From Helicobacter sp. (GTDB lineage Bacteria > Campylobacterota > Campylobacteria > Campylobacterales > Helicobacteraceae): a stretch of DNA of 40,982 bases. The position numbers and the translations under genes are program-made. Positions within the stretch are counted from its first letter, which is position 1; the number at the start of each line of letters is the position of its first letter. Positions 21,516 to 29,810 of this stretch are shown here, one piece after another. Below the pieces are notes generated by a model, which saw nothing but the letters and a program-made list of their open reading frames with translations, ran no database searches and was not told where the DNA came from. The stretch lies in NCBI RefSeq assembly GCF_022511165.1, contig NZ_JAFLSB010000013.1:1-40982 (forward strand), given 5' to 3'.

Positions 21516-23546
21516 ATGCCGCTTTCTCAACTCAATGCAGAACAAGCAGAGGCAGCAAGTGCGCCAAGCGGACATAATCTCATCATCGCTTCAGCTGGAA
21601 CAGGCAAAACCGCCACGATTGTAGGGCGCATTGCCTACTTGCTAAAAAATGGCTACACACCCAAAGATATTTTGCTCCTTACTTTTACTAATAAAGCAAG
21701 TAGTGAGATGATTTCACGCGTGGGGAAAATTTTTGGTGAGAATTTAGCAAAAAATATAGAATCTGGCACATTTCACGCCGTGGCGTATCGCTATTTGCGG
21801 GAACATCATCATATTCACCTCAAACAACCCAAAGAGCTTCTCACACTTTTTAAGAGCCTCTACAATAAACGCGTATTCACACTCCAAGAGCCTAAGCCCT
21901 ATTCCGCGCAATATCTGTACGATTGCTATTCTCTTTTTATTAACTCCGCCGCTCCTTGCACCTTTGGCGCGTGGCTTATGGAGAGAAATGCCAATCAAGA
22001 GCCATATATTGCTATTTATGAAGATATGTTGGCTGAATTTAATGATTTAAAAAAAGCGCATCATTATGCAGACTATAATGATTTGCTTCTCTTATATAAA
22101 GAATCTTTGCAAAAACAAGAAAAACCGCTATTTGCCGAAGTGCTTTGTGATGAATACCAAGATACCAACCCCTTGCAAGATTGCATACTTGATGCCCTTG
22201 CCCCTCCTAGCCTTTTTTGCGTGGGGGATTATGACCAGAGTATTTATGCCTTTAATGGTGCAGATATTAGAATCATCAGCAGTTTTAGGCAAAAATATGC
22301 CGATGCAAAAATTTTTACTTTGAGCAAAAATTACCGCTCAAGCAAATACATCTTGCAACTTGCTAATAAAGTCATAGAGAAAAATGAACGCATCTATCCC
22401 AAACATTTAGAAGTTATCAAACAAGGCGATTTTGCCCCACCAAAACTCATTGGCTATGATGAGCTTTTTTTGCAATATCAGGGCATTGCAAAACATATCG
22501 CTCTAAACCACCACTCCTATGAAGATACAGCCATTATTTTTCGCAATAATTCAAGCGCTGATGGACTTGAAGCGAGCTTGAGAGAACTTCATATCCCCTG
22601 CAAACGCAAAGGGAGTGTAAGTTTTTTTGATACCAAAGAAGTAAGTCTTTTGCTTGATATTTGCTCTATTGTGCATAATCCACGCGATATGATGGCATAT
22701 ATTCACACCCTAAGCTATGGTAAGGGTATAGGAGAAGCCATTGCAAAAGATATTTATGAAGCCTTTTTTATGCTAGGCAATGGAGATTGTTTGAAGGGTA
22801 TGTTTGAGCCAAATGAGCAAATCAAAGCCTACAAACAAAGGAGTAAAAATACGCAACTTGGGCTTTTTGATGATTTTTTTATTTTAGAATCCCAAAGCCG
22901 CTTTGATGAGTTTATCTCCCCTGCTTTTGCCTCTCACCCACTCTTGCAACACCCCAAAATTCATAAAGATGGTGCAATATTTCTAAGTGATTTTTATGAA
23001 ATGCTCCATAGCATTCATACAATGAAAAATCCAAAAGTGCTTGTAAGCCATATCGCCAAAGCTCCATTTTTTGCTCATATCACGCATACACTTGCCAAAA
23101 ATCGCGCAAAAAATAAAGACGGCACAATCGATAATGCGCGATTTGAAAATGCCCTAGAATCTATTGGGCGAAAGTGTGCACTTTTGTTTGACCTCTCAAA
23201 AAATTATGATGATTTAGGCAAATTTTTAAATGCAATGATTCTTGGCTCAAGTGAGGCGTTTGAAGGAAATGGGGTGCATTTACTTAGCATACACGCAGCA
23301 AAAGGATTAGAGTTTCAAAATGTGTATATAGTGGATTTAATGGAGGGGAGATTCCCTAATCGAAAGCTAATGAGCAAAAGTGGGAGCTTAGAAGAAGAGC
23401 GGCGGCTTTTTTATGTCGCAATCACTCGTGCAAAAGAAAATCTTATTCTCTCGTTTGCCAAAAAAGATGCGCTTAAAAATATTGATTATGTCCCTTCAAT
23501 TTTTCTCTACGAAGGGGAATTGCTCCATAAAGAAAGTGTAATATAG
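21516..23546 (+). CDS. UvrD/Rep-family ATP-dependent DNA helicase
   Basis: 676 residues with all superfamily 1A motifs: ASAGTGKTATIVGR (motif I, near 28), LTFTNKASSEM (Ia), DEYQDTNPLQD (II), VGDYDQSIYAFNGAD (III), NYRSS (IV), SIHAAKGLEFQNVYI (V) and RRLFYVAITRAKENL (VI). It moves 3' to 5' on single strands in repair or replication restart. Whether it is UvrD, Rep or PcrA in role is not decided by sequence. It follows fliW by 17 bases without a strong ribosome site, so it may depend on fliW translation. It ends 2 bases from the stop of the convergent TPR gene. Confidence 0.92.
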   Translation: MPLSQLNAEQAEAASAPSGHNLIIASAGTGKTATIVGRIAYLLKNGYTPKDILLLTFTNKASSEMISRVGKIFGENLAKNIESGTFHAVAYRYLREHHHIHLKQPKELLTLFKSLYNKRVFTLQEPKPYSAQYLYDCYSLFINSAAPCTFGAWLMERNANQEPYIAIYEDMLAEFNDLKKAHHYADYNDLLLLYKESLQKQEKPLFAEVLCDEYQDTNPLQDCILDALAPPSLFCVGDYDQSIYAFNGADIRIISSFRQKYADAKIFTLSKNYRSSKYILQLANKVIEKNERIYPKHLEVIKQGDFAPPKLIGYDELFLQYQGIAKHIALNHHSYEDTAIIFRNNSSADGLEASLRELHIPCKRKGSVSFFDTKEVSLLLDICSIVHNPRDMMAYIHTLSYGKGIGEAIAKDIYEAFFMLGNGDCLKGMFEPNEQIKAYKQRSKNTQLGLFDDFFILESQSRFDEFISPAFASHPLLQHPKIHKDGAIFLSDFYEMLHSIHTMKNPKVLVSHIAKAPFFAHITHTLAKNRAKNKDGTIDNARFENALESIGRKCALLFDLSKNYDDLGKFLNAMILGSSEAFEGNGVHLLSIHAAKGLEFQNVYIVDLMEGRFPNRKLMSKSGSLEEERRLFYVAITRAKENLILSFAKKDALKNIDYVPSIFLYEGELLHKESVI

Positions 23547-23548
23547 CT

Positions 23549-24838
23549 CTAATGCACCACACATTTATCGATAAAAGCCTTATGGGCTTTTATTTCCTGC
23601 TCATTTTGCACATCTACTTGCGGAATCAGCTCAAAAGTCTTTTTGGCATTGGCACAATCTTTGAGTTTATAATATCCCCACGCCAAAGAATCTAAATATG
23701 CAGAATTGAGCGGAGAAATCTCAAGCGCCTTTTTAATGTGCCCCACTCCCTCTTTCACATCAAACTCATAATCAATCATCAAATAACCCAAAAAGTTTAA
23801 AAAAAAGCCCATCTCTCCACTTCTTAGATTCTGCAAAGAAGCATCAATGCGTTCATTTTTAGGCACATCTTTATCAGATGCTTGCATTAATCTTAGGGCA
23901 TTTTTGAGATTTTGAGTAATGCTGCGCACTTGGGCGATGTTTCGCTTATCTTTGAGAGATTCAAACGCATAGACTTGCTCTAATGCCAAAAAATAGGGGT
24001 TTTTATTTTCTTCATAAAGCATTTTTGCTTGCATAGCGGCTTTTTGATAATCTTTTTGCGCTACATACAAATCAAGTAGAATCTGCCCCTTAAATGGAAA
24101 TTTGGCGGCAATTTCAGCAGCTTCTTTAAATTTCTTGCGATGGGTGTAAATTAAAATTAAATTATGTGCATTTTCAATCGTAGGATTCTTATCAAATGCA
24201 CTTTCAAAAAGAGTTTCAATTTTCTCAAAATGTGGGAATCTCGCATACACAGAAATACTAAATTGACAAAAACTCCCTGTGCAGCCATAAGCTTTAATAT
24301 GTTTATCTAAAAGCTCCAAGGCTTTGTCTTTATGAGATAATGCTAATTCTATGGTAACAATTTTTTGTAACACATCAGTATTTTTATCACTCTCATAAGC
24401 ACGATAGAGATACTTCAAAGCCTCCTTATATGCACCCTTTGTAGCATAAAGTGAGCCTAAAATATCATCAAGCATAGAGGAGGGTTCACTTTGGGCGATG
24501 ATTTTTGCTTCTTGTATCGCCTTTTCATTCAAGCCAAGCTTGAGATAGCTATCCAAAAAAACTTTGTGCAATGTTATGTCTTTCTTGCCCCCTTGTGCAA
24601 GATAATCATTTGCAAATTCAAGTGTAGCGGTAGGATTATTAAGCATAGAGGAGAGTAAAATTGCCTCTTTGAGATATTCAAGCTTATGTGTCTCCTCATA
24701 AAGCACAAGATATAAGTCTCGCGCCTTATCAAATTGTGATTGACTCTCATAATCAAGTGCTTCAAAAAGATAGCTATCCTCATCAAATGCGCCATAACAA
24801 AGGCATATAAAGCAAAGCAAAGTTATTATAAATTTCAT
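23549..24838 (-). CDS. Exported TPR protein
   Basis: 429 residues. MKFIITLLCFICLCYGA is a signal peptide. The rest is helical with tetratricopeptide-like repeats, best seen at LDDILGSLYATKGAYKEALKYLYRA (about 125-150) and the last repeat LNSAYLDSLAWGYYKLKDCANAKK. It is probably a periplasmic scaffold; no partner can be named. The ATG at 24838 has AAGGAG before it and overlaps the stop of the YkgJ gene by 4 bases (ATGA). It is the last gene of the xth operon and meets the helicase gene tail to tail with only 2 bases between. Confidence 0.8.
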   Translation of the reverse strand: MKFIITLLCFICLCYGAFDEDSYLFEALDYESQSQFDKARDLYLVLYEETHKLEYLKEAILLSSMLNNPTATLEFANDYLAQGGKKDITLHKVFLDSYLKLGLNEKAIQEAKIIAQSEPSSMLDDILGSLYATKGAYKEALKYLYRAYESDKNTDVLQKIVTIELALSHKDKALELLDKHIKAYGCTGSFCQFSISVYARFPHFEKIETLFESAFDKNPTIENAHNLILIYTHRKKFKEAAEIAAKFPFKGQILLDLYVAQKDYQKAAMQAKMLYEENKNPYFLALEQVYAFESLKDKRNIAQVRSITQNLKNALRLMQASDKDVPKNERIDASLQNLRSGEMGFFLNFLGYLMIDYEFDVKEGVGHIKKALEISPLNSAYLDSLAWGYYKLKDCANAKKTFELIPQVDVQNEQEIKAHKAFIDKCVVH

Positions 24839-25224
24839 TTTTGCTCCTTTTTTACAATACCCGGGCACTCTTCTTGCAATAAAGCAAATTCGGATTCATT
24901 TAAGTTTTTGTGAGCTTCCCAAAATGGAAAATAACGACATTGTGCAGGGCGATGGGCATAAATGCTGCATTTGCCCTCATTTAAAAATACACAAGCTAAG
25001 CCGCTATGATGAGATTTTTCAAGGAATGAGAATTTATAGCCTACTTTACGCACATATTGCATACAAAAAGATTCAAAACTTAAAGCTAAAAATGCCGCAA
25101 TCTCTTGCATTTCTTTGATGCTTGCAAACACATACCCGCTCCTCCCTGTGCAACATCTGCCTCCACAGCTTTGGCATTTATCTGCCTCAAAGCTAAAAGG
25201 ATAAGCTTCTTGTTCAATTTTCAT
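24835..25224 (-). CDS. YkgJ-family cysteine-cluster protein
   Basis: 129 residues from the ATG at 25224. The Cys pattern CQSCGGRCCTG near the N-terminus and CVFLNEGKCSIYAHRPAQCRYFP near the middle is that of the YkgJ/UPF0153 family, thought to bind zinc or an Fe-S cluster; its activity is not established. The start is chosen because an upstream in-frame start would lie deep inside the preceding gene. It overlaps that gene's end by 11 bases and the TPR start by 4, so the three are one translational unit. Confidence 0.8.
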   Translation of the reverse strand: MKIEQEAYPFSFEADKCQSCGGRCCTGRSGYVFASIKEMQEIAAFLALSFESFCMQYVRKVGYKFSFLEKSHHSGLACVFLNEGKCSIYAHRPAQCRYFPFWEAHKNLNESEFALLQEECPGIVKKEQK

Positions 25225-26449
25225 AGAATCTTTTCTGATCTGTTCTATAAATTTTATTAATATATTCAACCTGTGCATCTTGCACACGCTCAATAAAAAA
25301 TCTTTGCTCACGATCGATTTGAGCTAAAATGAGTTGCTCTACGCCTATGGCAGTGGCATAATTTACCCAATCATAGCGCAAATCCCCCCCTAGGAGCGAA
25401 GCATACTCTACAAGCCTTTGATTTGGATTATTAATCACATTGGCAATATAAAGATTTTTGCGATCAGCTCTTTGAATCATCAATAAAAGTGAAGGATTAA
25501 AATTAATCTGCGTAGAGAGTAATTTATCAGGCTTTTTTGTCGCAAGGGCAAGCTGTGAAGCAATAAGCCCTGTCTTTACCACAGGTGTATTAAAAAACAC
25601 AACATTTCCGGCAACATATTTTTCATAAGCTTTGAGTTTTTGTGAAAAAGTCGTGGCTGATTTTGAATCTATCACTTCTTGAAAAATAATGCGTTGGGTT
25701 TTGCTCTGCAATGTCGCACCTAGATTGCGCCCAATCGCACTGCTATCATTATAAGCAACAATGGGCTTATTACCCGCAAAAGAAAGAAGGAGCTCAATTT
25801 GTGCTTCATAATCAATTCCTCCAAAAATGAGATTTTTGGGGATTTGGCTTGTTTTAATTTGTTTCTTGTTAATGGTTGGAAGATAGGTGGGGAGGCTGAT
25901 ATTGAGATTCACAAATTCTTGTGCGCCTTTTGCAGTAAGAATAGCAATCACAAAATCATATCCATTTTGCACGATTTTTGCATAAGTATTGCGCAAATTT
26001 GCCGCACCCTCATCACCTGTATCAAAAATCTCAAACACAAAATCGTTGCCGCGCGTCATTAAATAAGCTAAAATCGTATCAATACTACTTGCAGAATATC
26101 GCCCAATGATTTTTTTAGGCATCAAAAGGGCAAGTTTGATTTTGGCATTACTTTGCAAGCTCGCAGGAATAGCAGAATCCATAATCCCCAAATCCGCCAA
26201 TACAGATGAGAATTTTGAGCGAAGCTCGACATCATTGGTATAGGGATCAAAAAAAGCAACAAATGAAAAAAATTGCCCCTTTGTGAAAAAATTAAGTAAG
26301 CACGAGCTTGAGCATTTAGCAGTGCTTATATTGAGCACTTCTTGTTGAGGTAAGGGGAGAGGCGAGATAATATAACTTTTTGCTGCCATATATGAGACAA
26401 ACAATGCGTTGCAACATAGCCATACAAAAATTTTCATATATGCACTCAT
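25214..26449 (-). CDS. Exported periplasmic-binding-fold protein, possibly LpoA-like
   Basis: 411 residues. The N-terminus (MKIFVWLCCNALFVSYMAAKS, from the second Met) is a signal peptide. From about 105 the pattern KIKLALLMPKKIIGRYSASSIDTILAY, IVQNGYDFVIAILTAKGAQEF, NLIFGGIDYEAQIELLLSF and KPIVAYNDSSAIGRNLG is that of a type 1 periplasmic-binding fold, as in LpoA-like activators of penicillin-binding proteins and receptor family ligand-binding proteins. The link to peptidoglycan is inference. The first ATG is favoured by an AAAGGA site and by its 4-base overlap (ATGA) with the preceding gene. Confidence 0.6.
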   Translation of the reverse strand: MSAYMKIFVWLCCNALFVSYMAAKSYIISPLPLPQQEVLNISTAKCSSSCLLNFFTKGQFFSFVAFFDPYTNDVELRSKFSSVLADLGIMDSAIPASLQSNAKIKLALLMPKKIIGRYSASSIDTILAYLMTRGNDFVFEIFDTGDEGAANLRNTYAKIVQNGYDFVIAILTAKGAQEFVNLNISLPTYLPTINKKQIKTSQIPKNLIFGGIDYEAQIELLLSFAGNKPIVAYNDSSAIGRNLGATLQSKTQRIIFQEVIDSKSATTFSQKLKAYEKYVAGNVVFFNTPVVKTGLIASQLALATKKPDKLLSTQINFNPSLLLMIQRADRKNLYIANVINNPNQRLVEYASLLGGDLRYDWVNYATAIGVEQLILAQIDREQRFFIERVQDAQVEYINKIYRTDQKRFYEN

Positions 26450-27072
26450 AATTGTCCTTTTGCGAGTAAAAAATGCGTATGTGCCTCTTTTTTCAAAGAA
26501 GGATTGCGCACAAGCTCATTGAGCGAATGAGTAATCAAAAAATTTCTGTTATTGTGCCATAAAATTCTACCGACTTCTAAATGCGCTCCTAAAATATGCT
26601 CGGCGACTTGATTGCCAAGCAAAATACATACTTTGGGGGTAATTTTTTGCAGTTGAGAGAGGCAAAACCCCATACAAGCAAGAATCTCACTTTTTTCTGT
26701 GTGTGGATTATGCCCATCACATTTCACAAGCGAGAGGATACTCACTTGTGACCAAGAAAGCTCAAAAACACGTGCAATAATATTTTGTAGCATCAAGGCA
26801 CTCTTATTTTGCACAAATGCTCCTTTTTCATCAAGCAAGGGTATTTCACTGATAAAGCACAGCTTTGCTTTGGGGTTTAAAAGCCCTGCACTTGGCTTTT
26901 TGCAATGCTTAATGCGATTACACAAAGAACAATACTCAATCATAGATTCTAAGTCATTATGCAAAGTGTAAGAAAGGGGGCGATGAAAAGGCATAATATA
27001 TCGCTCTCCACACGCATATTGCCCATAAAGAAGTTTGAGTTGGAGGTATTTAAGAATCTGCGCCTTCATCAT
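26446..27072 (-). CDS. Uracil-DNA glycosylase-like protein, family 4 fold, altered motifs
   Basis: 208 residues. The family 4/5 UDG layout is clear: CSLC (Cys48, Cys51), SILSLVKC (Cys118) and ILACMGF (Cys133) match the four [4Fe-4S] cysteines; ITPKVCILLGNQVAEHILG and LVRNPSLKKEAHTHF match the core. The two active-site motifs differ: GE-x-PG is SEIP (75-78) and the H-P motif is HS (182-183). It either has changed chemistry or is a DNA-binding relic. It lies 6 bases after xth, whose product acts on the abasic sites a glycosylase makes, which supports a repair role. Confidence 0.7.
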   Translation of the reverse strand: MMKAQILKYLQLKLLYGQYACGERYIMPFHRPLSYTLHNDLESMIEYCSLCNRIKHCKKPSAGLLNPKAKLCFISEIPLLDEKGAFVQNKSALMLQNIIARVFELSWSQVSILSLVKCDGHNPHTEKSEILACMGFCLSQLQKITPKVCILLGNQVAEHILGAHLEVGRILWHNNRNFLITHSLNELVRNPSLKKEAHTHFLLAKGQL

Positions 27073-27078
27073 TTACTC

Positions 27079-27834
27079 TCATATATCAAGCTCTAAGCCC
27101 ACCGGGCAATGATCGCTTCCAAAAATATGAGGATAAATGTGCGCATCTTTAAGATGTGCTTTTAAACTTTGCGAACATAAAAAATAATCAATACGCCAAC
27201 CGGTATTATTCTCTCGTGCATTCCCCATATAACTCCACCAGCTATAAGCCCCCTCTTTATGCGGATAAAAATGCCTAAAAGTATCAATAAAACCTGATTC
27301 TAAAAGCTCACTCATTTTTGAGCGCTCTTCATCTGTGAATCCTGCATTGCGGCGATTTGTCTTTGGATTTTTTAAATCAATCTCCTTGTGGGCGACATTT
27401 AAATCCCCGCAGATAATCACCGGCTTATACTTGCTTAAATCCCCAACAAATGCCCTAAAATCATCTTCCCACTCCATTCGATACTCTAATCGCTCTAGCT
27501 CACGCTTAGCATTAGGCGTATAGACATTGACAAGATAAAAATGCGGGTATTCTGCACGAATAATGCGCCCCTCTTTATCGTGATGAGTAATCCCCATATC
27601 ATATTCTACTTTTAAAGGTGTGCTTTTACTTAAAACTACCACGCCAGAGTAACCTTTCTTCTCTGCACTATTCCAATAGCTATGATAGCCTTGAAAATCA
27701 AAATTAGCTTGATCTTGAAACATTTTAGATTCTTGAATACAAAATATATCAGCATTGACTTGCGTAAAAAAATCCATAAATCCCTTATTCATACACGCAC
27801 GCAATCCATTGACATTCCACGAAATAAGTTTCAT
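27079..27834 (-). CDS. xth: Exodeoxyribonuclease III
   Basis: 251 residues of the ExoIII/APE1 family: MKLISWNVNGLRA, FCIQESK with the metal Glu, NVYTPNA, IICGDLNVAHKEIDL, WRIDYFLCS and the final GSDHCPV with the catalytic His. It cuts DNA at abasic sites and trims 3' ends in base-excision repair. AAGGA lies before the ATG. Its start is only 37 bases past the 3' end of the minus-strand tRNA-Glu gene, so both may be in one transcript. The UDG-like gene follows directly. Confidence 0.95.
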   Translation of the reverse strand: MKLISWNVNGLRACMNKGFMDFFTQVNADIFCIQESKMFQDQANFDFQGYHSYWNSAEKKGYSGVVVLSKSTPLKVEYDMGITHHDKEGRIIRAEYPHFYLVNVYTPNAKRELERLEYRMEWEDDFRAFVGDLSKYKPVIICGDLNVAHKEIDLKNPKTNRRNAGFTDEERSKMSELLESGFIDTFRHFYPHKEGAYSWWSYMGNARENNTGWRIDYFLCSQSLKAHLKDAHIYPHIFGSDHCPVGLELDI

Positions 27835-27871
27835 TAAAATCCTTGTAAATCTAAAAAAGCGTGTTATAAAG

Positions 27872-27947
27872 TGGCGACCCTTGAAAGATTTGAACTTTCG
27901 TTTCCACTGAGAAAGAGTGGTATCCTTGGCCTCTAGATGAAAGGGTC
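27872..27947 (-). tRNA. tRNA-Glu (TTC), second and atypical copy
   Basis: On the minus strand a full cloverleaf forms: acceptor GACCCTT/AAGGGTC, anticodon stem CCACT/AGTGG, loop CTTTCTC (anticodon TTC), T-stem GAAAG/CTTTC with loop TTCAAAT, discriminator G and encoded CCA (27872-27874). Base 37 is U, where nearly all tRNAs have a purine. The D-arm (AGAGGCCAAGG) resembles E. coli tRNA-Glu more than the copy at 378-452. A TGCTATACT box ends 7 bases before its first base, so it may have almost no 5' leader. Confidence 0.88.
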
Positions 27948-27953
27948 ATTAAA

Positions 27954-27962
27954 AGTATAGCA
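27954..27962 (-). promoter_or_regulatory. Extended -10 box of tRNA-Glu/xth transcript
   Basis: TGCTATACT on the minus strand (27962-27954). The expected start falls at or next to the first base of the tRNA (27947). No clear -35 box. Confidence 0.5.
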
Positions 27963-27981
27963 AACCTTAGTTAAGATTTGC

Positions 27982-27987
27982 TACAAT
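27982..27987 (+). promoter_or_regulatory. -10 box of the lysE/argO gene
   Basis: TACAAT at 27982-27987 predicts a start near 27994 and a 48-base leader with a short CCTTG/CAAGG hairpin. It is divergent from the tRNA-Glu promoter. Confidence 0.45.
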
Positions 27988-28041
27988 AGCTACCTTGCTT
28001 CAAAGACAAGGCTCAAACCACAAAAAATGGTGTTTTAGGTA

Positions 28042-28650
28042 ATGCAGGATTATATTCAGGGATTCTTAGTCGCCTTTGGGCTTATCTCTGCCCTTGGAGC
28101 GCAAAATGTGTTTGTCATTAAACAAGCCATTAAAAAAGAGCATACCTTTTTTGTATGCGCACTCTGTGTGCTGTGTGATATAGTTTTTATGAGTCTTGGG
28201 GTGCTTGGCTTTGGCGCAATACTCGCAGATTCTGTGCTATGGAGCAAAATTTTAGCTCTTGGTGGCATTATCTTTTTATGCTTTTATGGAATACGCTCAC
28301 TTAAAGGAGCTTTTACACATAAAACGCTCTCCTTACAGCAAGAGAGCGCTTCTTTGTCTCTAAAGCGCACGCTTTTAGCCACACTTGCTATCACCCTTTT
28401 CAATCCCCATATGTATTTAGATACCATTATTCTGCTTGGTAGCATTGGTATAGGCGCAGATTCACGGATTCATTTTCTTTTGGGTTGTATAAGTGCTTCA
28501 GCAGCGTGGTTTGCCCTACTTGGTTTTGGGGCAAATGCCCTTTCGCCCTATTTTACTTCGGCTCGTGCGTGGCAAATACTAGAGGGTTTTGTTGCCTGTG
28601 TGATGTTTGGCATTGCCTTTAGCCTTATGCTTTTTGTATTAGGCGATTAA
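28042..28650 (+). CDS. LysE/ArgO-family amino-acid exporter
   Basis: 202 residues, six hydrophobic segments. SALGAQNVFVIKQAI near the N-terminus and TLFNPHMYLDTIILLGSIG (about 120-140) are the LysE/ArgO marks. Such proteins export basic amino acids (arginine, lysine) when these build up. The substrate is not fixed by sequence. The ribosome site is weak (AGG). Its last 26 bases overlap the 3' end of murG on the other strand, so the two transcripts would be complementary there. Confidence 0.88.
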   Translation: MQDYIQGFLVAFGLISALGAQNVFVIKQAIKKEHTFFVCALCVLCDIVFMSLGVLGFGAILADSVLWSKILALGGIIFLCFYGIRSLKGAFTHKTLSLQQESASLSLKRTLLATLAITLFNPHMYLDTIILLGSIGIGADSRIHFLLGCISASAAWFALLGFGANALSPYFTSARAWQILEGFVACVMFGIAFSLMLFVLGD

Positions 28651-29674
28651 TGTGTTTTAGAATCTCTTGTGCGCCATAGGGCTTAATTTTATCCATTGTT
28701 TGCTGTGATTTTTGCTCAAGTGAGCCATTTTGAAGTGAATCAATAAAGCCTAAAACCTCATCGCTTTGAAGCGCCTCCTCTCGCACTACTTGCCCCAAGC
28801 CCTCTTGAACAAAATAAAGCGCATTAAAATACTGATGATCTTTTGCCGCATAAGGATAAGGCACAAACACACCAATAAGCCCATTTGCACTCATTTCCCA
28901 CAAGCTTGAAGCACCGGAACGCGTTATGCACAAATCCGCTTTATGCAGACGATTGACAAGTTGCTTATCAAAGGCAAATACATCAACCTTATCCAAAATG
29001 CCAAGATGTGCATAGGCTTCCTTTATACGCTCAAAATCCCTCTCTCCACATTGATGAGCTACATTTATACCTCTTTGAAGTAGTTCTGGCACGAGTGTAA
29101 GCGCAAAGTCATTAATGCCTTTGGCTCCTTGAGAACCGCCCAAAAAAAGCACTTCACGCACACTCTTGCGCACTCTAGCTTTGGCAAAAAACTCATCACG
29201 CACAGGATAAGAAGTGCGAATAAAATGTTTGCTATCCCCCTCAAAACTCCCAAAAACCGCCTTAGCAAAAGGAGTAAGAATCTCATTAAGCTTGCCTTTA
29301 ATTGCATTTTGCTCGTGGATAAAAAGCGGTATATTGCAAAAAAGTGTTGCTATACTCGCACCCCCCGCGCTAAATCCGCCAACACTTATCACTCCTTGCA
29401 CCTGATGAGCCTTAAGAATACTTCGCGCTTGTATCACGCATTGAAATTGCTTCAAAAGCGCTTTGATTTTGCCTAACCCCCTTTTATTGACAACCCCCAC
29501 TGAATCTAAAAAATAACATTGCTTAAAAAGTGGGGAATGCTCAAACCAAGCCCTATCCTGCCCCAAAGTCGAGCCTATATAGATAGATTCTCCTCCATTA
29601 TGGGCTATTGCCTCCGCAATGGCTTTAGCAATCGCTAAATGCCCTCCTGTTCCTCCACCTGTAATTGCAAACAT
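28625..29674 (-). CDS. murG: UDP-GlcNAc:lipid I N-acetylglucosaminyltransferase
   Basis: 349 residues, GT-B fold. GGTGGHLAIAKAIAEAI at 6-22 is the acceptor-side glycine loop, FIHEQNAIKG near 117 and FLGGSQGAKGIND near 180 follow, and ITRSGASSLWEM holds the nucleotide-sugar Glu. MurG turns lipid I into lipid II on the inner face of the membrane, the last cytoplasmic step of peptidoglycan precursor synthesis. AAAGGA precedes the ATG. It overlaps the exporter gene tail to tail by 26 bases. Confidence 0.97.
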   Translation of the reverse strand: MFAITGGGTGGHLAIAKAIAEAIAHNGGESIYIGSTLGQDRAWFEHSPLFKQCYFLDSVGVVNKRGLGKIKALLKQFQCVIQARSILKAHQVQGVISVGGFSAGGASIATLFCNIPLFIHEQNAIKGKLNEILTPFAKAVFGSFEGDSKHFIRTSYPVRDEFFAKARVRKSVREVLFLGGSQGAKGINDFALTLVPELLQRGINVAHQCGERDFERIKEAYAHLGILDKVDVFAFDKQLVNRLHKADLCITRSGASSLWEMSANGLIGVFVPYPYAAKDHQYFNALYFVQEGLGQVVREEALQSDEVLGFIDSLQNGSLEQKSQQTMDKIKPYGAQEILKHINRLIQKA

Positions 29675-29810
29675 AAGAATCCTTTGCGCAAAAATATGAT
29701 ATTGTAATGTGCAAAAATGATGTTTTAGTAATATTTGAATGCCCTTTAACTAAGAGGGTATTAAGTTAAGATTCTATATCCTCGCGCAAATCTTTACACA
29801 AAGGGATACA

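Noticed and set aside
29129..29476. 115-codon plus-strand frame inside murG
   Set aside because: It is antisense to MurG residues needed for function; codon bias fits murG only.
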